64,000 nt of DNA from Pomphorhynchus laevis (lineage: Eukaryota; Acanthocephala; Palaeacanthocephala; Echinorhynchida; Pomphorhynchidae). Under the pieces are notes generated by a model. That model had not been told where the DNA came from. It saw only the letters and a program-made list of their open reading frames with translations, and did no database searches. Below, in pieces: positions 11,118 through 22,651 of the stretch; the stretch's first letter is position 1, and the number at the start of each line of letters is the position of its first letter. The stretch covers positions 62,001 to 126,000 of the forward strand of contig WNNJ02003295.1 in the NCBI GenBank assembly GCA_012934845.2, written 5' to 3'. Both the position numbers and the translations under genes were made by a program.

Positions 11118-13592
11118 CTAACTCTTATCTTCTTCTATGGCCTCAGGTCCAGGGGGATCTGAGCCCCCAACCGATCCAACACGCCGCCTTCCGACTGAAC
11201 CACCGGGGTCTTTCACCCCCCGAAGAATCCAATCGGCGCGGACTATGCTGGGTAAACGAGAGACGAGGAGCTTAAGAAACCTTAGCCTTTGCTCTGGGGG
11301 ACGTCCTCTTGAAAAGAAGACAAGTCCCGAGATAGCCCAGGTACCCCAAAGGCGCACCTGGGTTTTCCCTTTCAATAACAGATGCTGAGCCCGTTTCAGG
11401 GCCCACCTAGCTTTCTTCAGGATACGTTTGAGTCTATCCAGGTCAGCTTTCGCCGACCAGTTCACCGTAACGGTGAACCCCAGTTATTTTACTCGACTTG
11501 TGAAGGTGGGAAGTGGTTAAGAGGCAAATATGGAGGAGAGCGCAGAGAGTGCTAATCTCTTAAGTTTTTGCTTTGTAGCAGGTGTGCCATGAAAGACGAC
11601 CACCTGCGATTTAGCTGAGTTTAAAATAAGATTGGATATGGATAACTGATCTTTTAATCTTAAAAAGAAACGGCTGATGTCAGAGACTACGTCTTTACAC
11701 CTTTGTCCAGTGAACAGTGCTGTGGTGTCATCAGCGTACACCACAAGACGTTGTTCGCGTTTAAATATTTTGAATAGTTTAATAGAGGCAGCAAGATATA
11801 AGATAGGAGAAAGTGGGGATCCTTGAGGTACACCCGTAATAGGGTAGAACTGACGCGCATCAGGGTCGTCTTCATAGTAAAATCGCTTGGTAAACAACAG
11901 GATCTCCACTCTGTTCACAATTCTCGCAGGCAACCCGAGGGACCTAAGAGAAGAGATCACAAAAGGAATGGAGATGCGGTCAAATGCAGCAGAAAAGTCA
12001 AGGAAAACAGCCACAACTAGACGATGGCTATTATCCCGTCAAAACTGCTCCACCTCACCAACTGCTGAATGGTCCGAGCGACCTTTGACGAACCCATGAA
12101 AACCTGGAGGGATCAAATTACGCCTACTTAAATGGTCGCGGATTTTACGCGCAAGCGCTTTTTCGTAAATCGACACGAGGGCATTTTGAATCGAAATGGG
12201 TCGCAGATCTTTAGGGCATGAGCAGGATTTTTTCTTAGGAATAAAAACACGCTTACTAATATTGATGCCTGCTACATCGGATGGGGAGGCTAAAAGCATT
12301 GTGTCGGCCACCTCTCTTCTCTGATCAGCTGTCAAAAGCTGACAGACCCGAGAGGAAAGTGGAACGACGGATTTGGAGATGCCCGGGAGTGGACCCCAGG
12401 AGTTAAGGATATCCGTAACAGATAGATCCCTACTCTTGAAGTTACACCAAGGCGGGATTGGTTGAGGTGATAGAGTGGCTCCATAGTTGTGTAGGGCTAG
12501 TGACTCCTCTAAAACTTTATCAAGGCCTACATTCCCTATCCAACGCAATGCTCTATCCTTCCAGCAAACAAACTTCTCCTTCTTGAAAATCTTCCAAAAG
12601 GAAGACTGAGAAGGATTAAGGCAAGCTATACTCGTCCTATCTCTACTCAGCTGGAACCTGTATCTAGTGTTCCAGTATTCATTCGAGAGAACCTGTTTGG
12701 CGGAAGCAGAGAGATTAGGGAGGTTCAGTAATTTTGCTAGGACCTTGAGTTTTGTCGGAGTGGGATTGTATATACGACCTTTATAGGTAGTCGATAGAAT
12801 CGCGGTAGCTTGCGAAAAGAGGTAGGTATTAAATTTGGTCAAACTCTCATTTCCTATTAAGGGAAAGAGTTGGATAGCCGCTTGAAAGAGGGCCACTCTG
12901 ATCGGATCAAAGTGAAACCTCCTTCGGAGCAACATATCTTCCTCGATCCTCAAACGAATTAGGTCATTAGAGGTGGACAATTGCTGGCGCGACTGCTACG
13001 TGCAGAAGGGTTTTAACAACCACCTCGAGTGAAGCAGTAAAATGTCGAGGATAGAATTTGTTGATGTGCAATGAAAGGTAGGTGACGGGGGTTTGTGAAT
13101 AAGATAACCGTTCCTAGCTCTGCGAAGTGCTGCATTGATCCAACGACCAGTTCTGTCGTTGAAATCTCCAAGTAACATGTCATAACCGCTGTCAATAATA
13201 CTATCCAGAAGGTCACGGTTCTTGTGAATTTCCCCTGGATGGATGTAGACATTGGCTAGACTTATGCGTTTACCGTTCTTACTGAGTAAAACTACTAAAC
13301 AAGAAAGGGCTGGACATGAGTAGTTTAATAGGAGGGAAGACCTTAAGGAGCACTTAACTAAGGTCAAGAGTCCTTGAGATGAAGAGGAGTAAGGTCGGGT
13401 TATGTACGGAGTATAGTGGGAACAAATATGCTTTGGGATAAATCGAGTAATGTCCTGGGGGAGACGGATAGACCGCGTCTCCTGAAGGACTATAACATCT
13501 GCATCTCTACCAGATAGAAGTCTAAGGGCGGAAGCACCTCCCGAGTTCCACTGAAGGATATTCAGTGAAAAAGGCTCACGAGTACTCTGCAT
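11118..13592 (-). pseudogene. LINE-A1 ORF2 (endonuclease + reverse transcriptase)
   Basis: One frame of about 825 codons. The endonuclease is at 12996-13592 (ILQWNSGGA, VIVLQETRS, MLLGDFNDRTGRW, SILDILLLH). The RT follows: CPKDLRPISIQNALVSIYEK, GFHGFVKGRS, VFLDFSAAFDRI, GVPQGSPLSPILYLA, VVYADDTTALF, and a terminal FTVTVNWSAKADL block. Three stop codons interrupt it: near 12993 (Glu to TAG before QSRQQ), near 12036 (Cys to TGA after EVEQF) and near 11514 (TAA after SIFAS). There is no frameshift. It starts at MQSTREPFSLNI. No RNase H domain follows the RT. Confidence 0.88.
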
Positions 13593-13689
13593 TGTGATGG
13601 ATTAGTTGGATGGGGGATTGCCTACCTAGACAAAGCTAGGTGCAGGAAGGTTGCTCTTCCCACCACTAGCCCCCTCCAAGGAAGGTACT

Positions 13690-14845
13690 TGCCCCTGGGC
13701 AGTATCTTCATTTCCCCTATTAGTCTTCTGTTGGATTAGCTTCCCAATCTTGAGCGGGGAACGGCATGTGCTGAAGCCCCTCTCTTTTTCGACTCCGAAC
13801 CGAGGAAACAGGAAGCACAGGATTAGTCCCGATAACGGTTAGGATAGAGCGTACTAACTCCTCCATCTGCCGAAGAGCATTCGAAGTCTTTAAGTCGATA
13901 ATCTGTAGAATGTCAGCGTCATCCATACGTGGAGCTGCAGCGACCGCGAAGGACTTGGCCGGATTGGGCGGTTTCAACAAGAATAATTGTCTATATTCTT
14001 TTAATAGAGAGCATTTCCTGCTTCAAGCAGGATGGCACCCCCCGCAATTCGAGCAGGAAAGGGGGCCTCGCAGCGATCGGTAGTTGTAAGAAAAGGACAG
14101 CTGGTGGAGCTACAGACCCCACACGAAAGGGTCCCACTGCAGCTGGAGGCCCAGTGTCCCCATTTGTGACACCGGCTGCAGTGGGGATAGGTCAGATCAT
14201 CCCTCTCTGTGATCGTGAATTTAATATTAAAACCCATAAAGGGATTCGACGTAGAATTTGACAGGGATTCAGCAATATTTACGGGAGCATTGCAAAAGCC
14301 AACCGGGATAGGGTTCCCGTCCTTACCCCGGATTGACCTCAGATTGGTGACTTTGAATTTTGCCATTAAAGAACGTATATCTTCTTCTTCCATTGAGCAG
14401 GGAAGATTTGAAACTTTTAGCGATGCTAGGATAGGCTTGGATGAAATTTCACCATATTTAGCTAAATTGGCGGATAAGTACTCCATGTAGTTTGCGGCAA
14501 GGTCATTCGAGACAAAAGATATCTTCACCTCCGCAGGGTGTAACCTAACAGAGTTAAATAGAACCCTGTTCTGAAACTGTTTGGTGAAGGATCTCAAAAA
14601 TTTGTTGTAGATATCGTGTTTTTCAGTCGGTTTCTTAACTTTAATTATTAGCAAATTCTTTAATTTAGGAATGGGGGAAGCACCTCCCCATCACCTGATA
14701 CCATAGAAAAATTACTAACCTTGTTACTTGGATCTGTAGTTAGATTTACCTTTAATTTGTCTTTTTTTGTAGGATTATCGTTGATTTTTGAATGATTTTT
14801 GCTGTTATCGTTTGATAGCTCCGACATTACTTGTACATTGTTCAT
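13690..14845 (-). pseudogene. LINE-A1 ORF1 (CCHC zinc-knuckle protein), broken
   Basis: N-terminal region from M at 14845 (MNNVQVMSELSNDNSKN), then the conserved core at 14001-14654 with HPAEVKISFVSNDLAANYME, LKVSNLPCSMEEEDI and the knuckle CSRCHKWGHWASSC. A second Cys cluster (CGVCSSTSCP) follows. The C-terminal tail (DADILQIIDLKTSNALRQME) is in another frame at 13720-13980, so at least two frame disruptions separate the pieces. The protein would bind the LINE RNA. The 3' end overlaps nothing; ORF2 starts about 100 bp downstream. Confidence 0.8.
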
Positions 14846-14853
14846 TTTTGCTC

Positions 14854-14864
14854 CTTTACATTCT
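14854..14864. repeat. target-site duplication of LINE-A1, right copy
   Basis: CTTTACATTCT, identical to 10999-11009. The base before and the base after differ between the two copies, so the duplication is exactly 11 bp. Confidence 0.9.
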
Positions 14865-14997
14865 GAATGTGATTTGCTGATTTAATTATTTTACTTTGAA
14901 AATAAAATTTGTGTAATCATTACGCAAAGCAAGTCAATCCATAAAATTCGCACCTTTTTGCAAACGATATGCCGTAGTTATATTTTTAATATTAAAT

Positions 14998-17900
14998 GTG
15001 ACGAAAGTGTGCTTTTGTTTGGACATGCCTTTTTGGACCGGCGATGGATGCCTAGAAATTTGCCGCCACGCTATGAGCGGCGTACAATCAGCAAATTGTT
15101 GGTTGGTTAACTGTATAAAAGATCGGTGTGTATTTTGTGTTGTGGTTATTTTCTGGAACAAAAACAAAAGGTGCTAAATTTTACAACTCTAATTGCGGTT
15201 TCACGAAAAACGATTGACCATCACAATGAAGCTGCTCCATCACCAACTTATAAATAAAGAAATACCATTCGTTGTTGGAATTGCAATCGAATTGGGCATA
15301 TATCAAGAAATTGTCCACGGTCGGGAAACGTCGTGGGTGGCGTTGTCGAGCCGCAGCAGCTCCCACCTACAGAATAAATCATGCTGGCTATTCCGGGTTG
15401 CCTGTTATTAGTGTCAAGATTCGTCATCGATATGCGCGAGCACTAATCGATAGCGGTTGTTCTCATACGATTGTGCAGTCTAGTTTTACGAGCAAGCCTT
15501 ACGGCCGCGCTACCGTCACAGACTTCAGAGGTGAAAATTTCAATTGCCAATGTATGACCCAAGTATCCATGTTGATTAGCGGTCGTGTGATGTTGGTTGA
15601 AGCTATAGTGTCTGATCAATTAATGAATGGTATCGATCTAATTACGGGGATCGATGTGATTTATAAGTTTGGTGGAGTTTGGATTTCTGGAAAAGTTCAA
15701 TTTAACCAAACACCTTCGAAACCAAAGGACCAGACTTACCCGCATTAGGATGCGGTTTTGTCCAGCCCCATCAACAGTTCTCTTCGTGAACATTAACCTT
15801 ATAGTATGATAGTGCAATCAAAGCCTCAATCTTCGATGACATTCAATAATAATTCGATTTCACAAGATGATAAAGATGCTATTAGTACATCTTCTGATAG
15901 TCAATGTGTGGATGCCATTGCCAGTTTACCATTACCTAATACAATAACGTTGAATTATATCGATTTTGATGCCTACTTCGATGGATTCTATTAGACAGTA
16001 CGTTGGAAATGGGATAGTTTAATGGATTTTGAACGAGATCTACCGCTGTTGAAGAATTCGATTGACATGTATTAATGTGCTTGTGATTCTCGAATTAAAG
16101 ACAAATTTGATTAAGAAATATCAAGGTAGATTGGCGAAGGCATCTTGTGTAGATGGGCACAGACAGTTCAACGAGGGATAATCCATCTAATGGCAGTAGT
16201 CCACAATAGTGAAGACAAAGTACGTCCCGTATTCGACTTCCGAGAACTGAACCAGAATCTTAGCTGTCATACTGGATATACTATACAAGTTTGTGAAGAT
16301 ACAATTCGCAAGCGGAGACGAATTAGCGGACCTGTGAAAGTATTGGATTTATAAAATGCGTATTTACAATTAAGAGTATATAAAGATCTTTGGCCTTATC
16401 AGCTTATCAATTATAAGGGCAAAACATATTTTTTGACCCGACTAGGATTCGGTCTAAGCTGTGCGTCACGTATTATGATAAAAATCGTCGAGACTGTTCT
16501 ATCACATGATGCGGATGTCATCAAGGGAACAAAATTCTATTTGGATGATATAATTGTTGATGAAAGTATCATTAGTGTAAGTGAAGTATCAAGGCATTAA
16601 TCTCGGTATGGTTAATATCAAAGGCACCGATGTATTTAGCAAATAATCGGGTTCAAGGAATTAGTATTGATATGAACAAATCTGGACAGCTCATATTCGC
16701 CAGAGGATCACCGTTAGATATTAATATGTATGTAGACAACGCGATGACCAGGCGAAAGCTATTTTCTTCGTGTGGGAAATTAACCGCACATTACCGATTG
16801 CAAGTTGGCTTAGAGTCGCATGTAGCTATGCGAAACGCTTGGCTTTTAGTGGATGTTAAAATGATCGCTCGAACAACGACGCACATCAGTGTATAATAAG
16901 AATAATCGAAAAAGTCCTTCATAATGATCCCGTTCGAGGAGTCTGGTCAGTTGGTACATGAGAGAGTGGAACTGTCTGGTGAGACGCTAGTAACATAGCT
17001 ATGAGAGTGATACTTAAAATAGGTGGTATAACAGTTGAGAATGCAAGTTGTTTACGAAAAAAGCAGACTGCATACAAATGCCGAATTGGAATCGGTGATA
17101 AGAGGGATCAACTTTGGTCTTAAATGGAGTATTACCGATCTTCGTGTCAACACAGATTCTCGAACCGTTTTGAATTGGCTTCAAGTGACAAGTAGCAAAT
17201 GTTGTAGACTTCGTACGAAGGGCGCTGCTGAAATTCTCATCAGAAGGAGGTTGTCTACACTGATGGCAATCATTGCGGAAACGGGATTAAATGTGTGCTG
17301 GTGCTATGTCAGTTCATTGGAAGATAAGGCTGATTGTCTCACTCGTCTTCACCGATGGATTTTGTCAACACAAGTCCAAGAAGGTGTAGTCGACGTTGTT
17401 ACCTCCGTTAAAGATAGTAAGTTGGAAAATAAACTTACGGATTTGCATAATATACATCATTTTGGGGTTGAACGATCCTACCGTCTTGCATGAATGGTGT
17501 ACCCAAATGTGGTTCGCATTGATATTGACGAGATTGTTAGTAAGTGTCGCGAATGCCAGAGCATTAATCCACCATCTACCTTCTACAGTGATGATAGTTG
17601 CGATTTTAGCTGAACGCGTGTTCGGCAAACAGTTGATATCACTCATTATAATCGTGTGGTATATTTAATGATCGTAGACAGTGGACCAAGCCGTTTTGCC
17701 ATATGGAAACAGTTTCGTGAAGAATCGTCACGTCAAGTTTGTTTGAAATTACGTGAAGTGTTATTTGAGCATGGATTCCCGAAAGAGTTGCATGATCTAG
17801 CCTCCAGGCGTGTAGAAGCTCGTTACATTTCTCAGTTTTTAAGAATTGCAAATACAATACTTAGTCCTTTCGTGGAATTTCAAATTTTTGGAGCAAACAT

Positions 17901-18060
17901 ACAAGTGTACGCAAACTCGTATAGAAGGCATCGACGCTTGACATTAGGCTTTATCCATTTTGATTGGAAGCACAACGATTAATTGAAGAAATTTTATCAG
18001 TACATCAAGAACTAAATGCATTGGTAATTTGAAACCTAAGACGATATTGTAGATCAATGG
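14998..18060 (+). mobile_element. LTR-retrotransposon fossil (pol remnants)
   Basis: Remnants of a pol region in the usual LTR-element order: an aspartic protease (ALIDSGCSHTIV, about 15.4-15.7 kb), a reverse transcriptase (DKVRPVFDFRELN, about 16.1-16.6 kb), an RNase H (about 17.0-17.4 kb, VNTDSRTVLNWL) and an integrase with its His-Cys zinc binding region and part of the core (about 17.4-18.0 kb). The family is Gypsy or BEL/Pao-like; I cannot decide from motifs alone. The element is broken, with roughly ten breaks, and no gag, env or paired LTRs were recognised. Its left edge coincides with the end of SD-A, where the sequence begins TGTGACGAAAG, possibly the start of an LTR. It looks older than the LINE-A copies. 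Confidence 0.8.
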
Positions 18061-19076
18061 GCAGAGAAGCCGCATTAAGTAGAAAGACACTGATTGAATA
18101 TTTTATTTCTTGATCGAGATTTTATTTCTTGACAAAATCACGAAATTTTGCAAGGAAAGATCTTGACAGATTGTGCGAATTCTGTAAGTATTGGCTCAAA
18201 TATAATCAAAAAGTAACAGCGTACACTTGTCAAGACAACTCGGTTTGTGATTTCAGAATGATGACGAAAATCCGCTGCGCTTTTAAATATGACAACGCTA
18301 GTCTTCTTAATGTTGATATCAAGCTTTAAGTACTTTATAGTACTTAAAGTACTATAAAAATCTAAGGAGTTACAAATCATAAATTGTCTTGTGCACTAAA
18401 AGTAAATTATCCGAATAAAGAAAAGCATCAACTGAATGAAATAGGCTTCGAGATTACTGATAAATAGTATGCTAAGGAGATCATTCTGTAAAACATCGAC
18501 AGCCTACTTAATACATTCAATGAACACTACCCCGTCGGGTATCTTAATAAAAAATTTCATCGTAACAATGAAATTTGAATTGACAAAACGCTCATTAATT
18601 TGACGTTCTTAAGAACGATCAGGGCAAAAACTGTATTGTTGTTCAGGCATAAAATGTTCGGCATATTTAAGAAGCCTACTGGTCAACAAATACAAGTCGA
18701 ATTTAAATGAATGATTCATATATCAATATGTCTGTGATAATAGGTATCATTCGTTTATCCATTTTCTCCATAAAATATTATTTTCTTCGCTTAGTTCAAA
18801 TGTTTACATAATAATTACCTCAAAATCCAGGAATGACCACTTTATTTTTATCTTAGAAAAAAGTGAAGTTAGATTTAAGTTTTATTTAATAAGACTTACG
18901 TTTTTAATTTTTAACGAATTGAGATTTACGTTTTTTTATTCGAGTTATATAGTATTTAAAATAATTATATATTTAATTTCATTTTTATAATATATTTTTC
19001 GAATTGACTGTTCTAAAAAGTCAATTTCCAAGCCTTGTTGTTTATATATTTAATAATATAATTGAAACCAAAACGA
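18061..19076. other. spacer between LTR fossil and SD-B, nothing recognised
   Basis: A+T-rich with a 66-codon open frame at 18129-18329 that has no recognisable motif and whose compositional character is like the flanks. A short palindromic run of AGTACTTTA/TAAAGTACT lies near 18330-18355. I assign no function. Confidence 0.5.
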
Positions 19077-19324
19077 CTATATATTGAAATGCTTAAACAA
19101 TATTAATGCAGTGTTTAATGTTGAGTTAAATGACTTTAAAGAACTATTTATATCAAACCTAATGTACTTGTTCGATAAGTTGAACTAGCAATTTAGATGA
19201 AAATATTAAAATAACCATAATGATTAATATATTCTATACTGAAGAAATAAATGCCATAAAGTTATCATTTCAAAATGAATTAATTTTTACTAAAGTTTCA
19301 AATTATGCGCTTAGAGTCTTATAT

Positions 19325-19714
19325 TCACGGTTTTAATAATCATTTCAAATTTTCAAACAAATTTTGATTAAATTCCACTAATAGATAAAATTCAATTGAA
19401 TCTGCTCCATAATGATTTATGACAGGATGAACGGGAATACTAACTATCAGAGCATTTATAAATCATATGTTATTTTATATCGTTTTACATCGTGTTTTAT
19501 TATGTGCGACAATTTATTCTAATTTATTTACTAAAGCATAAAGAAGATATTCACTTATCTCATATAATCAACGACATGTTATGTTTTTGTAGAACGTCTA
19601 AGGTGTCATGGAGATAACATAACCATTTTAGCTACTCAGAAATGCCGTAATTTTGAGTTGATTTGCCGTATCACTATTTACTGTCGAACTCTTTTTCGCC
19701 TTCTATTGAATTAA
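19325..19714. repeat. 390-bp direct repeat, left of Naiad N2
   Basis: From TCACGGTTTTAATAATCATT to TTGAATTAA, repeated at 21551-21940 immediately on the other side of the Naiad copy, and present once at 53937-54326. All three are 390 bp. The left copy shows a handful of private base differences; the right copy is closer to the single copy of the paralogous block. Confidence 0.85.
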
Positions 19715-19850
19715 TTAAATCAGCTAACTGAGTCTACGTATTGTTATATAATTATAAAATAAACAAAACATAATAATGCTAAATCAAAATTTAATAATTA
19801 AATAATAAAATTAATAATTGTTTTTAGATTTTCTATAATTTTAATCAAGT

Positions 19851-19881
<31 letters not shown>

Positions 19882-19948
19882 ATTTAAAATAAACGTCATT
19901 TTTATGAATTGACTAATAAATAACAGACGTTGTATCAGAATAAGAATT

Positions 19949-20051
19949 AGAGGTCATCAGGAGGAACTGCTATGCTATCAGGTTTCGGCCCCTAACTCCT
20001 CTACCCAACATAGCAGCGGGGCCAAATACATGCTAATGATGTATTTCCTCT
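19949..20051 (-). ncRNA. candidate structured RNA at Naiad 3' end (N2)
   Basis: A 103-nt segment, read on the element's sense strand. An outer AGAGG/CCTCT pair encloses an 8-bp hairpin (AAATACAT/ATGTATTT) and two longer stems that cross each other: GGCCCC/GGGGCC and CTGCTATG/CATAGCAG, with a single base between the two 5' strands. A further GAGGA/TCCTC pairing is possible. This is the least decayed copy. It contains CTGATGA and GAAA but in the wrong order and spacing for a hammerhead ribozyme. Function is unknown. Confidence 0.5.
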
Positions 20052-20090
20052 GAAATAACTATCTAGTATCTTATTCTAATGCAAAGTATA

Positions 20091-20378
20091 TTATTTATTA
20101 TCCATCCATAAAAATTTGCCACTTAAGAGTTTAAATTTATTCTTTATATTATTGTGTTGATTTATATATTTTACTATTTTCTGCTTGATGTTATTTTTAT
20201 AGTAACCTAGTTTAAAATATGTATCTATTAAATTATTTAAATGATTTTTAAGAAAGCCAATATCATTACATATTGTTGCAATTCTTAAAATTTCATTATT
20301 TAATGTATTATATTTTATATTATATGGTATGCATGAATGCTCATGCAAAAATATGTTTCTTGTAAATTTAAATGTCAT
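20091..20378 (-). pseudogene. Naiad N2, C-terminal part of RT protein
   Basis: Encodes [38 protein letters not shown] and [13 protein letters not shown], ending LLSGKFLWMDNK at a stop just before the 3' non-coding end. The same tail is readable in the copies at 38.3-38.5 kb and 58.3-58.6 kb. It lies in a different frame from the main RT part upstream, so this copy is broken. It belongs to the thumb/C-terminal region of the RT. Confidence 0.75.
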
Positions 20379-20713
20379 CTTTACGATATAAATTAATAGT
20401 AGTTTTAGTTAATGTTAATTTAATGTTCATATCTAGATATACACCTTCTTTATCATTAATATTGGTTTTGTTAAGAATAAGGTTTTCTGGATAAATGTGC
20501 TCACTAATTGATTAAAAATTATTAGAATTTAATTATCATCAATGTATCGAAACATATATTTCATATATTTATATAGTTTAGATTTAGTTTTTACACAGTT
20601 ATGAACAAATTCATTTTCTATAAAGCTTAGAAACAAGTCAGCTATAATTGGGCTACTATTTTACCTCATATTGGAACACCTTTTACTTTTCTAAATATAG
20701 ATGTCCCTACTTT

Positions 20714-21481
20714 TTAATAATTTTGATTTATCAAAATATTTAAGGATTCTATTAATTTAATTTTATCCATATATTTATATTTATTTGATGGTTTAATTTT
20801 TGTTAGATAGGCGTTATAATTATTATAACATATATATGTATATCTTTTTCCGAATATAAGGTTAATTAATTTTACTAACGCTTCTTTAATATCTACTAAA
20901 TCTAGATTTGTATAAAGCGTACTAAAATCGTATGTATTTATATTTTGAAAATTTATTCCTTTTGTCTGTTCTAAAAATTCTTTTGTAGAATTAATACTGA
21001 AATAGTGTTTTATACCAGTATTAATTTCGATTACCTTGCAATATTTTTTAAAATGTGCTTTAATTACTTTAAGTATTTTATTCATATAAACAGAAAGTGG
21101 TTTTAATGTACATTTAAACGCACTACATATGAACCTAGGTTTTATTATATTTTTATGTAATTTTGGATTCCAATATAATATAGGTATAGTTTTATTATCT
21201 AATTCAACCTTTATACCCTTTTTATCCATTATAGAACAGTGACTTGTAATAATTGTTTCTAAACTCAACTCACTACGTTCATATGCTGGATTTACATTTA
21301 AATCATTAGAATTAACCTCTTTCATTAGTATATCATAATAAAGCTTTTTGCATATGAAGACAAAGTTATTACTAGCTTTATCAATAGTTGTTATTATATA
21401 GTTATCCTTTAATTTAGTAAGTTCTTTATACATATCTTTATTAATTTTATCTTTCCTTTTATAATTGTTTGTTATTTTCAT
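20714..21481 (-). pseudogene. Naiad N2 reverse transcriptase, fingers and palm
   Basis: 255 codons uninterrupted: DNYIITTIDKASNNFVFICK (the DKA variant of the PLE DKG motif), an insertion-containing fingers region, IPILYWNPKLHKN, PRFICSAFKCTLKPLSVYMN, and NTYDFSTLYTNLDLVDIKEA, which carries the first catalytic aspartate region. It ends at KYKYMDKIKLIESLNILINQ. The catalytic YIDD box follows at about 20.54-20.57 kb in decayed form (MFRYIDD). The A+T-rich codon use matches the flanks, unlike the LINEs. Homology is to the PLE RT, the relative of telomerase RT. Confidence 0.85.
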
Positions 21482-21550
21482 TTTATTTTTAATTTTATCA
21501 AATATATAATCTAAGTAATAATAATTTTATCAAATATATAATCTAAGTAA

Positions 21551-21940
21551 TCACGGTTTTAATAATCATTTCAAATTTTCAAACAAATTTTAATTAAATT
21601 CCACTAATAGATAAAATTCAATGGAATCTGCTCCATAATGATTTATGACAGGATGAACGGGAATACTAACTATCAGAGCATTTATAAATCATATGTTATT
21701 TTATATCGTTTTACATCGTGTTTTATTATGTGCGACAATTTATTCTAATTTATTTACTAAAGCATAAAGAAGATATTCACTTATCTCATATAATCAACGA
21801 CATGTTATGTTTTTGTAGAACGTCTAAGGTGTCATGGAGATAACATAACCATTTTAGCTACTCAGAAATGCCGTAATTATGAGTTGATTTGCCGTATCAC
21901 TATTTACTGACGAACTCTTTTTCGCCTTCTCTTGAATTAA
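21551..21940. repeat. 390-bp direct repeat, right of Naiad N2
   Basis: Second copy of 19325-19714; it passes without a break into the rest of SD-B, as does the single copy at 53937-54326. Confidence 0.85.
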
Positions 21941-22651
21941 GTAATACATCTTTTTGTTGTTTTCACTTGCTATTCAGAAAGTCGTTAAATTTGCAGCGAT
22001 ATAACGATCAAAATATATATCGTTGTTTATGGTCAATACAAATTTTAATTGTATTTTCATGCAAGGTTCATTTGTATTTTGATATTATAATAAAAACACT
22101 AAGTTATTTAGTATTAACTCATTCAGCAAAATAAGGTATTTGTTACCTGAAGATCAATAAAAAAATTCAACTTTTGTAAAATATTAAAATATATATAAGA
22201 TTTGCAATATTAACCGTTTGTAGTTGGATTGGATTCAACCGCTTTGAATGTATCCAGTTGTAGCATAATGTTAAAGCTTGAATGCTGAAATGGGATTGAT
22301 TGTGTAGGATATAATCTACTATTGCAAATAAACATTAAATAAAAGTATTGTATCATTTAATGAATAAAACAGAATTGTTCATTTAAACGACGTTTCGGTA
22401 ATTTTTCGATGTTTATGCTTCAACTTATTATAAACTCAGGATCAAGATATGACAATTTTATCTTTATTCTAGAAAAGCTTGAACTATAAAGATTTACTTT
22501 TTTTATTTAACACTCAATTATATTTAATAAATAATGATATGTATTACGACTATATACATATACGAAGAATAATTCAAATTCCAAGAATTTGAATTATATA
22601 TACGATATTGTCTTGGATATAAATAAGTACAATTGTATATATTCGAAATAT

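Larger units (their letters stand above)
11010..14853 (-). mobile_element. LINE-A1, full-length non-LTR retrotransposon
   Basis: A 3844-bp insertion bounded by exact 11-bp duplications, with an ATTT-repeat tail at its 3' end (11010-11029 on the plus strand) and only about 8 bp between its 5' end and the first ORF1 methionine at 14845. ORF1 has a CCHC knuckle region. ORF2 has an APE endonuclease and an RT and no RNase H. The clade is not resolved: the CCHC ORF1 and APE-RT order fit the I/Jockey/R1 group of LINEs. The length equals that of LINE-A5 (3856 bp), which defines the full-length unit. Confidence 0.92.
9598..14997 (+). repeat. repeat block SD-A, copy 1 (interrupted by LINE-A1)
   Basis: 9598-11009 and 14865-14997 together match 51482-53031 nearly base for base. 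The match starts at CATTATCAACACGTCTAAG and stops at TTTTTAATATTAAAT. Copy 1 is split by the LINE-A1 insertion at 11010-14853, and copy 2 is the empty site. No gene is recognised in the block. Its right end is exactly where the LTR-element fossil starts. The block could be a non-autonomous element or a segmental duplication; termini typical of a transposon were not seen. Confidence 0.85.
19715..21550 (-). mobile_element. Naiad-like PLE copy N2 (RT and complete 3' end)
   Basis: A 1836-bp minus-strand element lacking the N-terminal endonuclease. It carries the RT in two frames and a full 3' end. The 3' end holds the conserved structured segment at 19949-20051 and ends in the sequence complementary to AGCTAACTGAGTCTACG. 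The 5' end is truncated and carries two copies of a ~30-bp piece (TTATCAAATATATAATCTAA, near 21.51-21.55 kb). The element is bounded on both sides by a 390-bp direct repeat. Confidence 0.85.

Noticed and set aside
19949-20051. HDV-like ribozyme
   Set aside because: Two crossing stems fit P1/P2 loosely, but no P3 hairpin, P1.1 or catalytic-C context is visible; kept only as a pseudoknot candidate.
21889-22134. Identical 81-codon frame repeated at 54275-54520
   Set aside because: Its conservation follows from the SD-B duplication as a whole, including non-coding parts; no motif or splice signal supports a protein.
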